From Branchiostoma lanceolatum (lineage: Eukaryota; Chordata; Leptocardii; Amphioxiformes; Branchiostomatidae): a stretch of DNA of 64,000 nucleotides. Positions within the stretch are counted from its first letter, which is position 1. Each line of letters begins with the position of its first letter. Location of the stretch: positions 2,953,001 through 3,017,000 of the forward strand of contig NC_089731.1 in NCBI RefSeq assembly GCF_035083965.1. Direction: 5' to 3'. Position numbers and translations under genes: made by a program. Shown piece after piece: positions 1 to 11,200 of the stretch. The notes under the pieces were generated by a model, which was not told the DNA's origin, did no database searches, and saw only the letters and a program-made list of their open reading frames with translations.

Positions 1-459
1 ATGGTACTGGTGGTACTGTGGTACCGGTGGTACTGATGACTGTTTTCTCTCCCCGGCATGGATAATGACGAGTGTGACTGTAACTGCGCGGAGAAGTTTG
101 GAGGTGATGGCTGGTGGTACCGTGGTAGCATTACTACTGTGGTACCGGAAACAGTGGTACTTATTGTTGTTCTCTCCCCTGCAGGGACAATGATGAGTGC
201 GACTGTAACTGCGCGGAGAAGTTCGGCGGAGGCGGCTGGTGGTACCGTGGTAGCAGTACTACTGTGGTACCGGCGGTACTGTGGTACTGGTGATACTAAT
301 AACTGCTCTCTCTCCTGCAGAGACAATGACGAGTGCGGCTGTAACTGCGCGGAGAAGTTCGGCGGTGGCGGCTGGTGGTACTGTAGGGCAGTGGTATTCA
401 CGGTGGTACCGGCGGTACTGTGGTACTGGTGATACTAATAACTGAGCTCTCTCCTGCAG
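1..459 (+). repeat. Tandem acceptor/exon-start copies before the FReD last exon
   Basis: Units of about 126-139 bp, each holding a polypyrimidine tract, a CAG acceptor (or remnant) and about 60 nt matching the start of the last fibrinogen-domain exon (DNDECxCNCAEKFGG...GWWY). Acceptor AGs lie at 183-184 and 319-320. The most 5' copy, near 58, has lost its AG, and the true acceptor is at 458-459. GGTACTG-rich spacer separates the units. They are partial exon copies: none carries the exon's 3' half or the stop. Confidence 0.85.
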
Positions 460-670
460 GGATAATGACGAGTGCGGCTGCAACTGCGCGGAGAAGTTCG
501 GCGGTGGCGGCTGGTGGTACTGGCGCTGCGGAGACTCCTTCCTGAACGGGAAGTACCACGACTCGCACAAGTGCAAGACCAAGCAGGGCATCGCCTGGGG
601 CGCCTGGAAACAGTCCTTCAAATACTCGCTCAAGGCAGTCAGCATGAAGATCAGACTTATAGACCTCTGA
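460..670 (+). CDS. Fibrinogen-related domain protein, terminal exon (partial gene)
   Basis: Last exon of a gene whose other exons lie left of the window. It starts after CTCCTGCAG at 451-459, one nucleotide into a codon, and ends at TGA 668-670. The translation DNDECGCNCAEKFGGG leads to GWWYWRCGDSFLNGKY and ends with YSLKAVSMKIRLIDL. This is the end of a fibrinogen C-terminal globe: the Ca-binding DND, the paired cysteines, the WW motif, the LNGKY segment, the W..W pair and the MKIR tail shared by ficolins, tenascins, angiopoietins and FIBCD-type proteins. Such proteins are usually secreted lectins or adhesion factors with disulfides in this region. Amphioxus has a large FReD family, so I cannot name the member. 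The exon is intact and is flanked by partial copies on both sides. Confidence 0.88.
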
Positions 671-757
671 CGTCACGGGCGCCTGGAAACAGTCCTTTGG
701 ACACTTTCTCAAGGCAGTCAGCACAGATAAGAGACTTAGATAGATATCTGACGTCAC
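596..757 (+). repeat. Tandem duplication of the FReD exon 3' end and stop region
   Basis: The segment at about 598-676, covering the last codons (GGCGCCTGGAAACAGTCCTT through GACGTCAC), recurs at about 679-757 with substitutions. The second copy lies in the 3' UTR. Confidence 0.75.
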
Positions 758-1184
758 TGAATGCAATCAGTGAGTTTAGTTTATGTAATTACATGGTGAC
801 GGTTATGATATAGACCACAAAAAATTGACTGTATAACAAACCCACGTCACCTTTAGATTTACAATTGAAACCTCGTGTTTCTCATTTCCAAAAATACGAA
901 ATCCTTTAATTTCACTTCGTTGATGAAAAATGTCACAATATAATTTATTGTCTATCTGCAATGTAAAGCTTTGGAAAAAATGGTTTATAAATGTATTAGT
1001 AGATTTAACTGGCTAGTACTAGTGTTATCAAGATTGCATTATTTCTGTTTTAGGCCTGTAGAATATAACATGTTAACAATACATTTTCAAAGAATCGTTG
1101 TATACATTTTTCTGTGGAAGGCACACAGAATCTGGAACTCAAGTCACTTGTTTGTGAGCTTTCAAAGGCGTTACTGATCATGTA

Positions 1185-1345
1185 ACAGTTGGGTTCAAGC
1201 GCCCCCACTGACCAGTCTAATAGGACCTAATAGGTGCGGACCTTTTAGCCTAGCGGTTATTATGGCGTGCGGTCTGTGCACTAGCGGGCCCCCGGGAGCC
1301 AGGAGAGTGTGCTACTGACCTCTTGTGTTTCACTGTCTGATGTAA
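1185..1345 (+). repeat. tRNA-derived SINE-like repeat
   Basis: Contains an A-box-like block (TAGCCTAGCGGTTATTATGG) and a CCCCCGGGAGCC...GTGTTTCACTG end. The left part (GTTGGGTTCAAGCGCC...ACTGACCAG) and the GTGTTTCAC part both recur in the repeat at 33880-34145, so this is a dispersed family. I read it as a decayed tRNA-type SINE. Confidence 0.5.
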
Positions 1346-1394
1346 GGGTACCGGTGCACATTAGCTTGGAACCTTCTTTGTAATTAACAAAAAA

Positions 1395-1400
1395 AATAAA
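1395..1400 (+). promoter_or_regulatory. Candidate poly(A) signal of the FReD gene
   Basis: AATAAA about 725 nt past the FReD stop. It is the first canonical hexamer that I noticed downstream. The stretch 760-1390 otherwise shows only AT-rich sequence and the SINE-like repeat. Confidence 0.4.
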
Positions 1401-1951
1401 GGTTATTTCTTCTATATTTCACAGATAGAAATGCACATTAAACACTATCTATTTACTTTATTTATTCATTTCATTTCACAACACAACTGGGAACCCCCGT
1501 ATAACGCAGCATTAGTTAATTTCCAAGGGAGCCCAGTATACATAATATATATTTCTAATACAACGTGTACAGCTCTGTCACGTAGGACCGTGAGAACTTT
1601 GTAACGAAAGCCACCTGTGTAAGGCTTGAGTTGGATCGAGAGACAGGTTGTTATCTGTATACTAGTAATCACCACCCAAACGTCACTTGCCATGACGTGT
1701 GCAAGACAGTTATCTGTCTATAATCACTACAAGAAGGTCACTGAACTTGACGTTGCAGGCTCAGTTCTGGGGGGCTTGTTTACCGTATGGTGTGCCGTGC
1801 ATCTTAGTTACGTGACTTACGTTGTTACAATGCATTCACTCATTTTATGATTCTTTTATTTGATGACCTTTGATCATATGAATGCATCATGCACAAATAA
1901 AACCACCTTAGGTTGATAGTGCATTCAAAGCCTGTAACGCCAAAAATAAGG

Positions 1952-2052
1952 GAATTTCCAAGCAGACGTTGGGGAAGGCTAAAACGTTGTGTTTTCCTAG
2001 CTGTCCGTTTCTGTGACAAAGCCTCCCCCACAATATCTGCTTGGAGATTTCC
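1952..2052. repeat. MITE, CTCCAAGCAGA family
   Basis: Ends are inverted: TTTCCAAGCAGACG at the left and ATCTGCTTGGAGATTT at the right. The interior (AACGTT...TTTTCCTAG, CTGTGACAAAG) matches the copy at 30329-30530. It sits about 150 bp upstream of the CAMTA start codon, so it may be part of the promoter region. Confidence 0.7.
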
Positions 2053-2151
2053 GGAAACTACATGCCTTTGAAAACCTTTGAAACACCCCCTTTTTATCGT
2101 GAATGGTATCGCCTGATCTCGTTTTTCTCGCGACAGTCACTCCTAACTATC

Positions 2152-2163
2152 TGCGCATGCGCA
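2152..2163. promoter_or_regulatory. NRF-1 palindrome in the CAMTA promoter
   Basis: TGCGCATGCGCA is a perfect NRF-1 consensus palindrome. It ends 36 bp before the CAMTA ATG, a typical placement for a TATA-less housekeeping promoter. Confidence 0.7.
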
Positions 2164-2195
2164 AGATTCTGTTTGCGAAAATGGGGAAGATCACT

Positions 2196-2207
2196 GAAGA
2201 TGGCGGT
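2196..2207 (+). promoter_or_regulatory. TISU/YY1-type start element of CAMTA
   Basis: GAAGATGGCGGT matches the TISU consensus SAASATGGCGGC at 11 of 12 positions and contains the YY1 core AAGATGGCGG. TISU elements mark transcripts with very short 5' UTRs. An upstream ATG at 2181 opens a 10-codon ORF ending TAG at 2211-2213, overlapping the true start out of frame. A short leader would exclude it. Confidence 0.6.
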
Positions 2208-5200
2208 GAATAGCGAATCAGAAGGTAATCTTTCTCGTTCTTTCCTGTGATTTATGCCAAGCCGTTGCGGGACACTGTTAAGAAAGGGACGATCTGTTCA
2301 TAACGTCTGTATTTTCGGCGTCAATGAGTGAAAACCTGCTCGTTTTGGGACGAAACCTCCGTATGAACATCTCCGACAGAAATCGCGGAGTCAGGCACTT
2401 TCGGCAACTACTTGTCGATTCCGCAAACACAAAGGCGGTGGAATAAATGATGACAAATTTTAATGTTTCCACGTCTTCCTACAAATGTTCCAAGCGAGTA
2501 GGTAGGATATGATCGCATCTTGTGGTTTGAGGTTAGCGTGTTGTGATCGTTCGTTCCATCGTGAGCGATCGACTGACATGTTGATATACATAATACCAAA
2601 TATAGTCTTATTTTTCTCCGCCTTATAAATATTCCCGATTTCCTTTCCTGTCGCCAGGCGCCACGGAGAAAGACGACAAGGACGGGGTGGCTCCCCGACC
2701 CACCAAGCTGCCCGACAAGCTCGAGGCCCTGCCCAAGCCGTCGGCCTTCCCTCGCGTCCGTCACCGATGGAACACCAACGAGGTGCGTGTGTGGGGTGGG
2801 CGGGTCCCCGAACCCAGAAAACGTGACGAAAATAAAACAAAAACATCGCCACCTCTGCGTGAACCTTCTGGACCACGCTGGAGTCACGGGACGAGCTTTA
2901 ACCGTACCTCCCCCCACAACAGGTGCCCGGTTAGCGTGGCTTCCGCCGCTTTTGGGCCGCTTCTGTCAGGACTGTTATTAATATGCTGCGCACATGTCCG
3001 AGCTACCAGGTCGGGAATAGAGATTCCTGGGCTTCCAGTCTATCAGGACAAACAGTACAGGGTTGTTATTTTTCGGGGAAAAGATTTCATTGGGGCGTGA
3101 GGGAGTGAATCAAAAGTGGGTGGATGGTGTGGATTTTCCTCCCTCCCTATGTTGAGTTTTAGAGGATTTTATAAGTCAAAATGGGGTATTTTAAGGCTTC
3201 TTGAGGGGGGGGGGGGTACTGTCAGACAGGTCACAGTTGAAGACTGGCCTCATGCGGCCTAGCAACATCCCTGGTCGATCTGAATCTTATATACAAGGTA
3301 GAGAATCTGCTCCCCAGGGTAAGGCGGCCGTGCTAAGAGTAAGAGCATGGGGGCACAATACCTGTTTTCCTCTTAAGAAAAACAAAACGCAATAGAGGTA
3401 AATGTTCGGGTCAATAATACGTTTGTATAGATACGTCAATGAAGGTTAGACTCCCAGGTATACCATTATGTATTGTATATTGTATGTTGTTCAGTTACAT
3501 ACCAGGGCTAGCCCTTTGTAATAGCCTTCAGCTAGTCGTGTAGCCAGTGGCTATATGTTTTTATACGCCCCATTAAACCAAACCAACATTATGTAAATAC
3601 AAAATGAATCAAACAACTGGAGTGTTTATCCAGAGCTTGATTTATTTTGTATTACATAAGTTTGTATTGAGAACCTCGCTGGTGTCACCTCATAGAAGAT
3701 GAAGTGAGGCTTGTATAGATGTCCACGGCACTATTGTGTTGGAAAGGTCACCACAGGTATAAATAGATTGACGCTGAATCAAATGATGATTTATGCATAG
3801 ATAATTTACAGGCGTGATGCCTTATTCATGAGAATCAGTTTTGTATGATGTAAAGATCACTTTGGAACAGGTACAAAATTAACGTTACACAAGTCAGAAA
3901 TAAACCCATTTTGCCATCTATCCATCCATCCTTCCATCCCTTTGCCCTTTCATTTGTTCATCTATCCATCTATCCATCCATCCATCATTTCATTCATCCG
4001 TCCATCCTTCCATCCCTTCATAAATTCATCCATCATTTCATCCTTCCTTCCATCCATCCCTCTTTCCATCCATCCATCCATCTATCCATCCCTCTTTCTA
4101 TCCATCCATCATTTCATCCTTCCATCCATCCTCTTTCCATTTAGCCATACATCCCTCATTTCATCCGTTCCATTCGTTCATCATTTTATCCATCCATCCA
4201 TCCATCCTTCCCTCCATCCAGTGCTCCATCCATGCATGCATAATTTCATCCCTCCTTCTATCTATCCATCCGTCCAACCATCCATCCATCCATCCATCAA
4301 TTCCTCTAGTTTATTTTTTGATACATGCAGTTCAAGCATTCTAACCAAATTATTGTGTATAATCATTGTCTCCCTCATGCATGTTGTCATTGATGTTCTT
4401 TGTGAAAAATCCGTTCATCCACGACTCAGGTTATTTACATTCCCCACATGTGTGTGGTGGGCCCAAACCTGTGCAGGCTCCAACAATAAGGCAATTGACT
4501 TTGACAGCTCCATTCCTGCAGAAGAGTTATGCTTGTTTGATGAATGTTAGGGTTCCTTTTGTGAGTGGTTCAGGGCCACAGAGCCCACGGCACCTTTAAT
4601 GGCACAAAGGACAAGGAGGTTATTTTCAACAGACAGGGCTGAAGTTTTTAATGTTTTCAGGGCTGAAGCGGAGCTTGAAATACTCACCTGTGATTTTAGA
4701 AAATTTGTCTAGATTATCAGTAGAATTTACCAGAAAATATTAGACAGGTTGCAATGTTGAAGGGTAAGGGATTGTTATTGGTATCATAAATCAACATAAA
4801 GTTAATCAAAAGTGTACTGTAAAGACTTGCAATTGTCTTATAGTCAGTCAGAAACATAGCTTCTGTATTTGCTGAAAGTCACTCTCCAAGATACAAATAA
4901 CATTTTTGACAAGGTATTGTGAGGCTTCCTTTAGTGAGTTGTTCAGGGCCACAGAGCCCACAGCACCTTTCATGGCATAAAGGACAATCATGGAGGTCAT
5001 TTTCAACAGAAAAAGGACTGTTTTTCATTTTTTGAGTGCTGAAGCGGAGCATGAAATACTCACCTGTGATTTCAGAAAATTTGTCTAGATTATCAGTAGA
5101 AAATATAGGCAAGTTGCAATTTTGAAGTATAACATATTGTAATTGGTATCATCATATAATCAACATTGAATTCATTAAAAGTGTACTAAGACATTTATTA

Positions 5201-8200
5201 TAGCCAGTCAGAAACATTATTAGCTTCTTTATTTGCAGAGAGTCTCCCCAAGATATGAATAACATTCTTTATAAGGTACAATTTCTAGAATTGTTTTTTA
5301 GGAACAGACACAAGTATTTTCATACACAAGTATTTTCATGTCAATGCATCAGTGTCATAAACTCTGGCAGTAAAGAGAAGTGGTAGGGCTTATGGGCCAG
5401 ATTTGGGTTGGAAATGTGTTCGCTCGTGATACGGGTGGGTATGTGATCACGAGTCATCACCATGGTAACCGCTCACAGGGATTGGTTGTCACCATGGTAA
5501 CGCTATAGGGATGGATGATTTGTTCATGTCTGACCTTAAATGTCTCCTTGCAGCAGCAAGGCTGAGAGACTCTCCCAAGTACATATTAAGCTCAGAAAAA
5601 AACAGACATGTGACTCGAATTGCTTGTTATATGTTGTATAAAGAATAGATGCATGTGAAGGTTTGGACAGAGACTACTTGGACGCAAATACATTATGAAT
5701 AGCAAACTGCAAAGTTCTTTATTCAGCAATTAATTTCCTCTCTCTGTATTAAATGTTTTGATGACCGTCGATCCTCATCTCAAATTGTTAAACATTTTGT
5801 TGTGAATAGAGAACTTTGCTAAAAAAAAATTCAGTTATTCGCCAACCTGATAAGATTATTCACTGACATATGCAATATGATTTACACAGTAATTGCCTGC
5901 TAAGTAAAAAGTGAGAGGTTTTTTAATAAAAGTTTGAATTTTGAACCCATGAGCAGTGTTGAATACATGTATCTTCCTGGTTGTGTTTCAGGAAATCGCT
6001 GGGTTCTTGCTGTGTTTTGACATCCATCAACAATGGCTGTCAACAACCCCCAAACTCAGGTGAGAAAAAGTAACATTATTACATGTACATTTACCTCTAA
6101 CCTCAAGCCGACAATGGCTCAGCCAATTCTAAAAACCCCAAACTCGGGTGGGAAAAAACATTACATGCACACTGAACTCTAGCCCCTTGAACCATACAAT
6201 GGCTGTCAACAACTCCCAAACTGAAGGTGAGAAAAAAACTATTAGACTAAGTGTTATATTACATGATGCATGCACACTTAACCTGAGTTTAACCCCAACT
6301 GAAAAAGGGCTGTCTAGAACTCCCAAACTCAATTAAGAAAAAAATTACATTACTTCATGTGCGCTTAACCCCAAGCCAACTAAGCTGTCAACAACCTACA
6401 AACGGAAGGTGAAAACAAAAATAACATGACTATACATTTACCAACCCGGAACTCAGGAGAAGAAAATTGAATTTGTTGTACATAATTACATCATCTTTTG
6501 TACATCATGATCAGACACATCAGTTTTGACTGCCAAAAGGAGGACATGGCCATAATTTCCCCCTTTGATGACAGGCTGGATGCTTGGCACTGTCATGTTT
6601 CTGTTGTTTCACGATTGAATCCCGGGAGCTGCAAATTACATCAAATCGTCTGCTATATATTATTAGAAACACCACCCCAGTCTAGTTCCATAGCAGGAGA
6701 GATGTGTACACTATACAGGTCACACAAGTTCATGTTGATGCCATGGCGCCACAATGCCAGGAAAATATTACAGTGCACACAGCTGGCTGACCTCTGACCC
6801 GGCAGACTAATTGGGGTGTCAGCTGCTGACCTCTGACCTCTGTGAGTGATGAGGATGACAGCCCGGCCATATCGGGTTTCAGTCCCCCTTCCCCCCAAGT
6901 GAAGGGACTGAACTCAATGTTGTTGACCTGGTTTCTGTTGTTGTTGGACGTATCAAATTACCCTGAGATAAGGAGTGCTAGTTCTGGCAACACAGAATGT
7001 CACTAAACTCATACAGTCATTCTCTATATATAAACATATGTGTATATATTTTTAAAGCTAACAATATGATATCTGAATTTTATGATGATCTACAGCATAG
7101 ATTCTTACATGCATGGACTTGTCTGTTATTAATGTGTACAGCAGCATTGTAAATATCAATGTATCTCAAGTATATGTGTTATGTCAGGCAAGTTCTTATC
7201 TCTACCTACATTGTATAGGGCGTATTCAGTCACGTGACCCTCCCCCTAGCAACGAGCACTGGCGGCCATGTTGGTGCTCACTTGATAGTGGAGCCCTATG
7301 GAACTCTCCGTATAAATAGCAGATGTTTTCTACGCCATTCACAATTTCCCTTCGAAACGTTTTGTCTCACAATCATGGTGTTTTGCCTCGTGGTCAGATG
7401 TTTGATTGGGACTGATAAAGCACACACTGATCGGGTAACAGTAAGATTGGTTTGGCGTTTCTCGTGTAGGTAAGGGAACATACGAAGGGACTATTAAACG
7501 ACTGAAACAAAAGTGGATTTCTGGCATACGAACAGCGGATCTAAATAGTTGAAGTTTGAGAATCAACGTGAGTGTATGGAAACCTTTGTATCTGGTGCCC
7601 GTTGTGTAACACAGTGGCGGCACCGTGTAGCCGTTGCTTGAGATACGTTCGCAAACTGGGGGTCTTTCAACGTCGAACTTTCCCGATCATAACGTACTCC
7701 CTGTCAACAAAAATTTTCACGACACTCAAGACACTGTACTACGTGGTTGCAGGCCTTGGAACACTTGTATGCTGTGAACTGATTTTATGCGTACTCTGTA
7801 AACAGTTTAGCGGCCATGTTTGTAGGCAGCTGGGGAAAACATTTCCTCGCTCGTCGATAATGGGTCATTTCCAGTAGGTGAAATTGGATTTTTGTAGCGA
7901 AAAGGATGTGAGGCCGGAGACTCTTTGCATATAATAAAACAGCGATCAGACGACTTCGCATTCCTTGGAAATTTAGAGACCGTCGGACACCGAGAAACTT
8001 CGCTGCAGGGTGAGCACCAACATGGCCGCCCACGGAGGGCAGGGGTGATGACGTCACGTGAATACGCCCTATAGTTTACATGCTTCTTCTTATGAAACAT
8101 GTGAAGACGAATTTTCCATTAGATCATAGTTATCTGATGACATAATGTATGAGAACATGTTGTCCTTTGTTAGGTGTACATATTTATGTTCTGGCTGTAT

Positions 8201-11200
8201 TACAACAAGGGTTTTATGTATATCATAATGATTGTACAGTGGATAATGCAAGCTTATGACACTCACTCACTGAAGCACACAGCAGGGCATGTTACCTGTT
8301 GCAACTAATACTTCAGTAATCTTGACCCCCCAAGGTTCTATACACAAAGGCTGGCCAGCAAACAAGATGACTTGAAATTACTCCAAATTGGTGGGACTTG
8401 TGGAAAGCAATACATCACCTACAGTGAACATGTTTTGGGTTGAAAGGTAAAAAAAACAATTTCTTACCGTTCCTTTAACAATGTTTTTCTTTTCTTTGTC
8501 AGACCTCAGAGCGGGTCGATGATCCTCTACAACAGGAAGAAGGTGAAGTACAGAAAAGACGGCTACAGCTGGAAAAAACGCAAGGATGGCAAAACTACCA
8601 GAGAAGATCACATGAAGCTCAAAGTACAGGGTGTAGAGGTAAGGTATCCGTGGCAACATACTTATACCATTCCGGTATCCATGGCAACAGATTCACATTA
8701 GTCTGGTATCCCCGGCAACAGACTCACATTAGTCTGGTATCCATGGTAACACTCACATTAATCTGGTATCCATGGCAACAGACTTATATTATGCTGGTTT
8801 GCATGCCGACAATTTCTTCTCGCCGTATCAAGAGATCGACATTATTGTATTCATGGTAACACATCAGAGATTAGGTATGATTTTCTGGTGTCCTTGACAA
8901 CAGACACATGATTTTGGTATCTATGGCAACAGACACACATGATTTTTCGTATCCATGGCAACAGACACATCAATGCTGAAGAGGTAGGATCATCCTGGTA
9001 TCCAGGAGAAATGGTTGTGGAGGTTACACTAAGTCTTACATTTTTCACTAACTGGCAGTGTTATTGTCTTTTCTCTATCTTTCTCAGGTACATAGTGTTT
9101 AACTATTGTTGTATCCCCTCCACAGTGCCTGTATGGCTGCTATGTGCATTCCTCTATCGTGCCAACATTCCACAGAAGATGCTACTGGTTGTTGCAGGTC
9201 AGTCTGTTCAGTGTTCATCAGACTCTAGTAATAAAGTGCTGATGTCAGCATTCTGTGCAAGTTGTTTTTACACAGTACACAGGTACCTCTTTTTTGCATT
9301 CGTTGTGTGGAATCTTGATTTGGTGTTGGTATACTACATGAAGCCACACCAATTTATTTTCTTGGTTTACAGATCATGTTTTTGTCTGTTTAGAACCCAC
9401 ATATCATGTTGGTATGGTAATCCAACCCAGACATAGTGTTGGTGCACTACCTGACCGTTTGTTTATTTGTTTGTTTGTGTAGAACCCAGACATAGTGTTG
9501 GTACAATACCTGACCATGTGTTTACCTGTTTGTTTGTTTGCTAATGTTTGTGTAGAACCCAGACATAGTGTTGGTACACTACCTGACCATGTATTTACTT
9601 GTTTATATGTTTGTTTGTGTAGAACCCAGACATAGTGTTGGTACACTACCTGACCGCGTATTTACTTGTTTATATGTTTGTTTGTGTAGAACCCAGACAT
9701 AGTGTTGGTGCACTACCTGACCATGTATTTACTTGTTTATATGTTTGTTTGTGTAGAACCCAGACATAGTGTTGGTACACTACCTGACCATGTGTTTACC
9801 TGTTTATTTGTTTGTTTGTTTGTGTAGAACCCAGACATAGTGTTGGTGCACTACCTGACCATGTATTTACTTGTTTATATGTTTGTTTGTGTAGAACCCA
9901 GACATAGTGTTGGTACACTACCTGACCATGTGTTTACTTGTTTATATGTTTGTTTGTGTAGAACCCAGACATAGTGTCGGTACAGTACCTGACCATGTAT
10001 TTTACTTGTTTATATGTTTGTTTGTGTAGAACCCAGACATAGTGTTGGTACAATACCTGACCATGTATTTTACTTGTTTATATGTTTGTTTGTGTAGAAC
10101 CCAGACATAGTGTTGGTGCACTACCTGACCATGTGTTTACCTGTTTGCTAATGTTTGTGTAGAACCCAGACATAGTGTTGGTACACTACCTGACCATGTG
10201 TTTACTTGTTTATATGTTTGTTTGTGTAGAACCCAGACATAGTGTTGGTGCACTACCTGACCATGTGTTTACTTGTTTATATGTTTGTTTGTGTAGAACC
10301 CAGACATAGTGTTGGTACAATACCTGACCATGTATTTACTTGTTTATATGTTTGTTTGTGTAGAACCCAGACATAGTGTTGGTGCACTACCTGACCATGT
10401 GTTTACCTGTTTGCTAATGTTTGTGTAGAACCCAGACATAGTGTTGGTACACTACCTGACCATGTGTTTACTTGTTTATATGTTTGTTTGTGTAGAACCC
10501 AGACATAGTGTTGGTGCACTACCTGACCATGTGTTTACTTGTTTATATGTTTGTTTGTGTAGAACCCAGACATAGTGTTGGTACAATACCTGACCATGTA
10601 TTTTACTTGTTTATATGTTTGTTTGTGTAGAACCCAGACATAGTGTTGGTACAATACCTGACCATGTATTTTACTTGTTTATATGTTTGTTTGTGTAGAA
10701 CCCAGACATAGTGTTGGTGCACTACCTGACCATGTATTTACTTGTTTATATGTTTGTTTGTGTAGAACCCAGACATAGTGTTGGTGCACTACCTGACCAT
10801 GTATTTACTTGTTTACTTGTTTGTTTGTTTGTGTAGAACCCAGACATAGTGTTGGTGCACTACCTGACCATGTATTTACTTGTTTATATGTTTGTTTGTG
10901 TAGAACCCAGACATAGTGTTGGTGCACTACCTGACCATGTATTTACTTGTTTACTTGTTTGTTTGTTTGTGTAGAACCCAGACATAGTGTTGGTGCACTA
11001 CCTGACCATGTATTTACTTGTTTATATGTTTGTTTGTGTAGAACCCAGACATAGTGTTGGTACACTACCTGACCATGTGTTTACTTGTTTATATGTTTGT
11101 TTGTGTAGAACCCAGACATAGTGTTGGTGCACTACCTGACCATGTGTTTACTTGTTTGTATGTTTGTTTGTGTAGAACCCAGACATAGTGTTGGTGCCCT

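Noticed and set aside
2181-2213. Upstream ATG as the CAMTA start
   Set aside because: Opens only 10 codons before TAG; the ATG at 2200 fits the exon-2 phase and sits in a TISU element.
3911-4550. Open frames of Ser/Ile/His/Pro
   Set aside because: Translation of the (ATCC)n microsatellite, open in several frames; no start context or homology.
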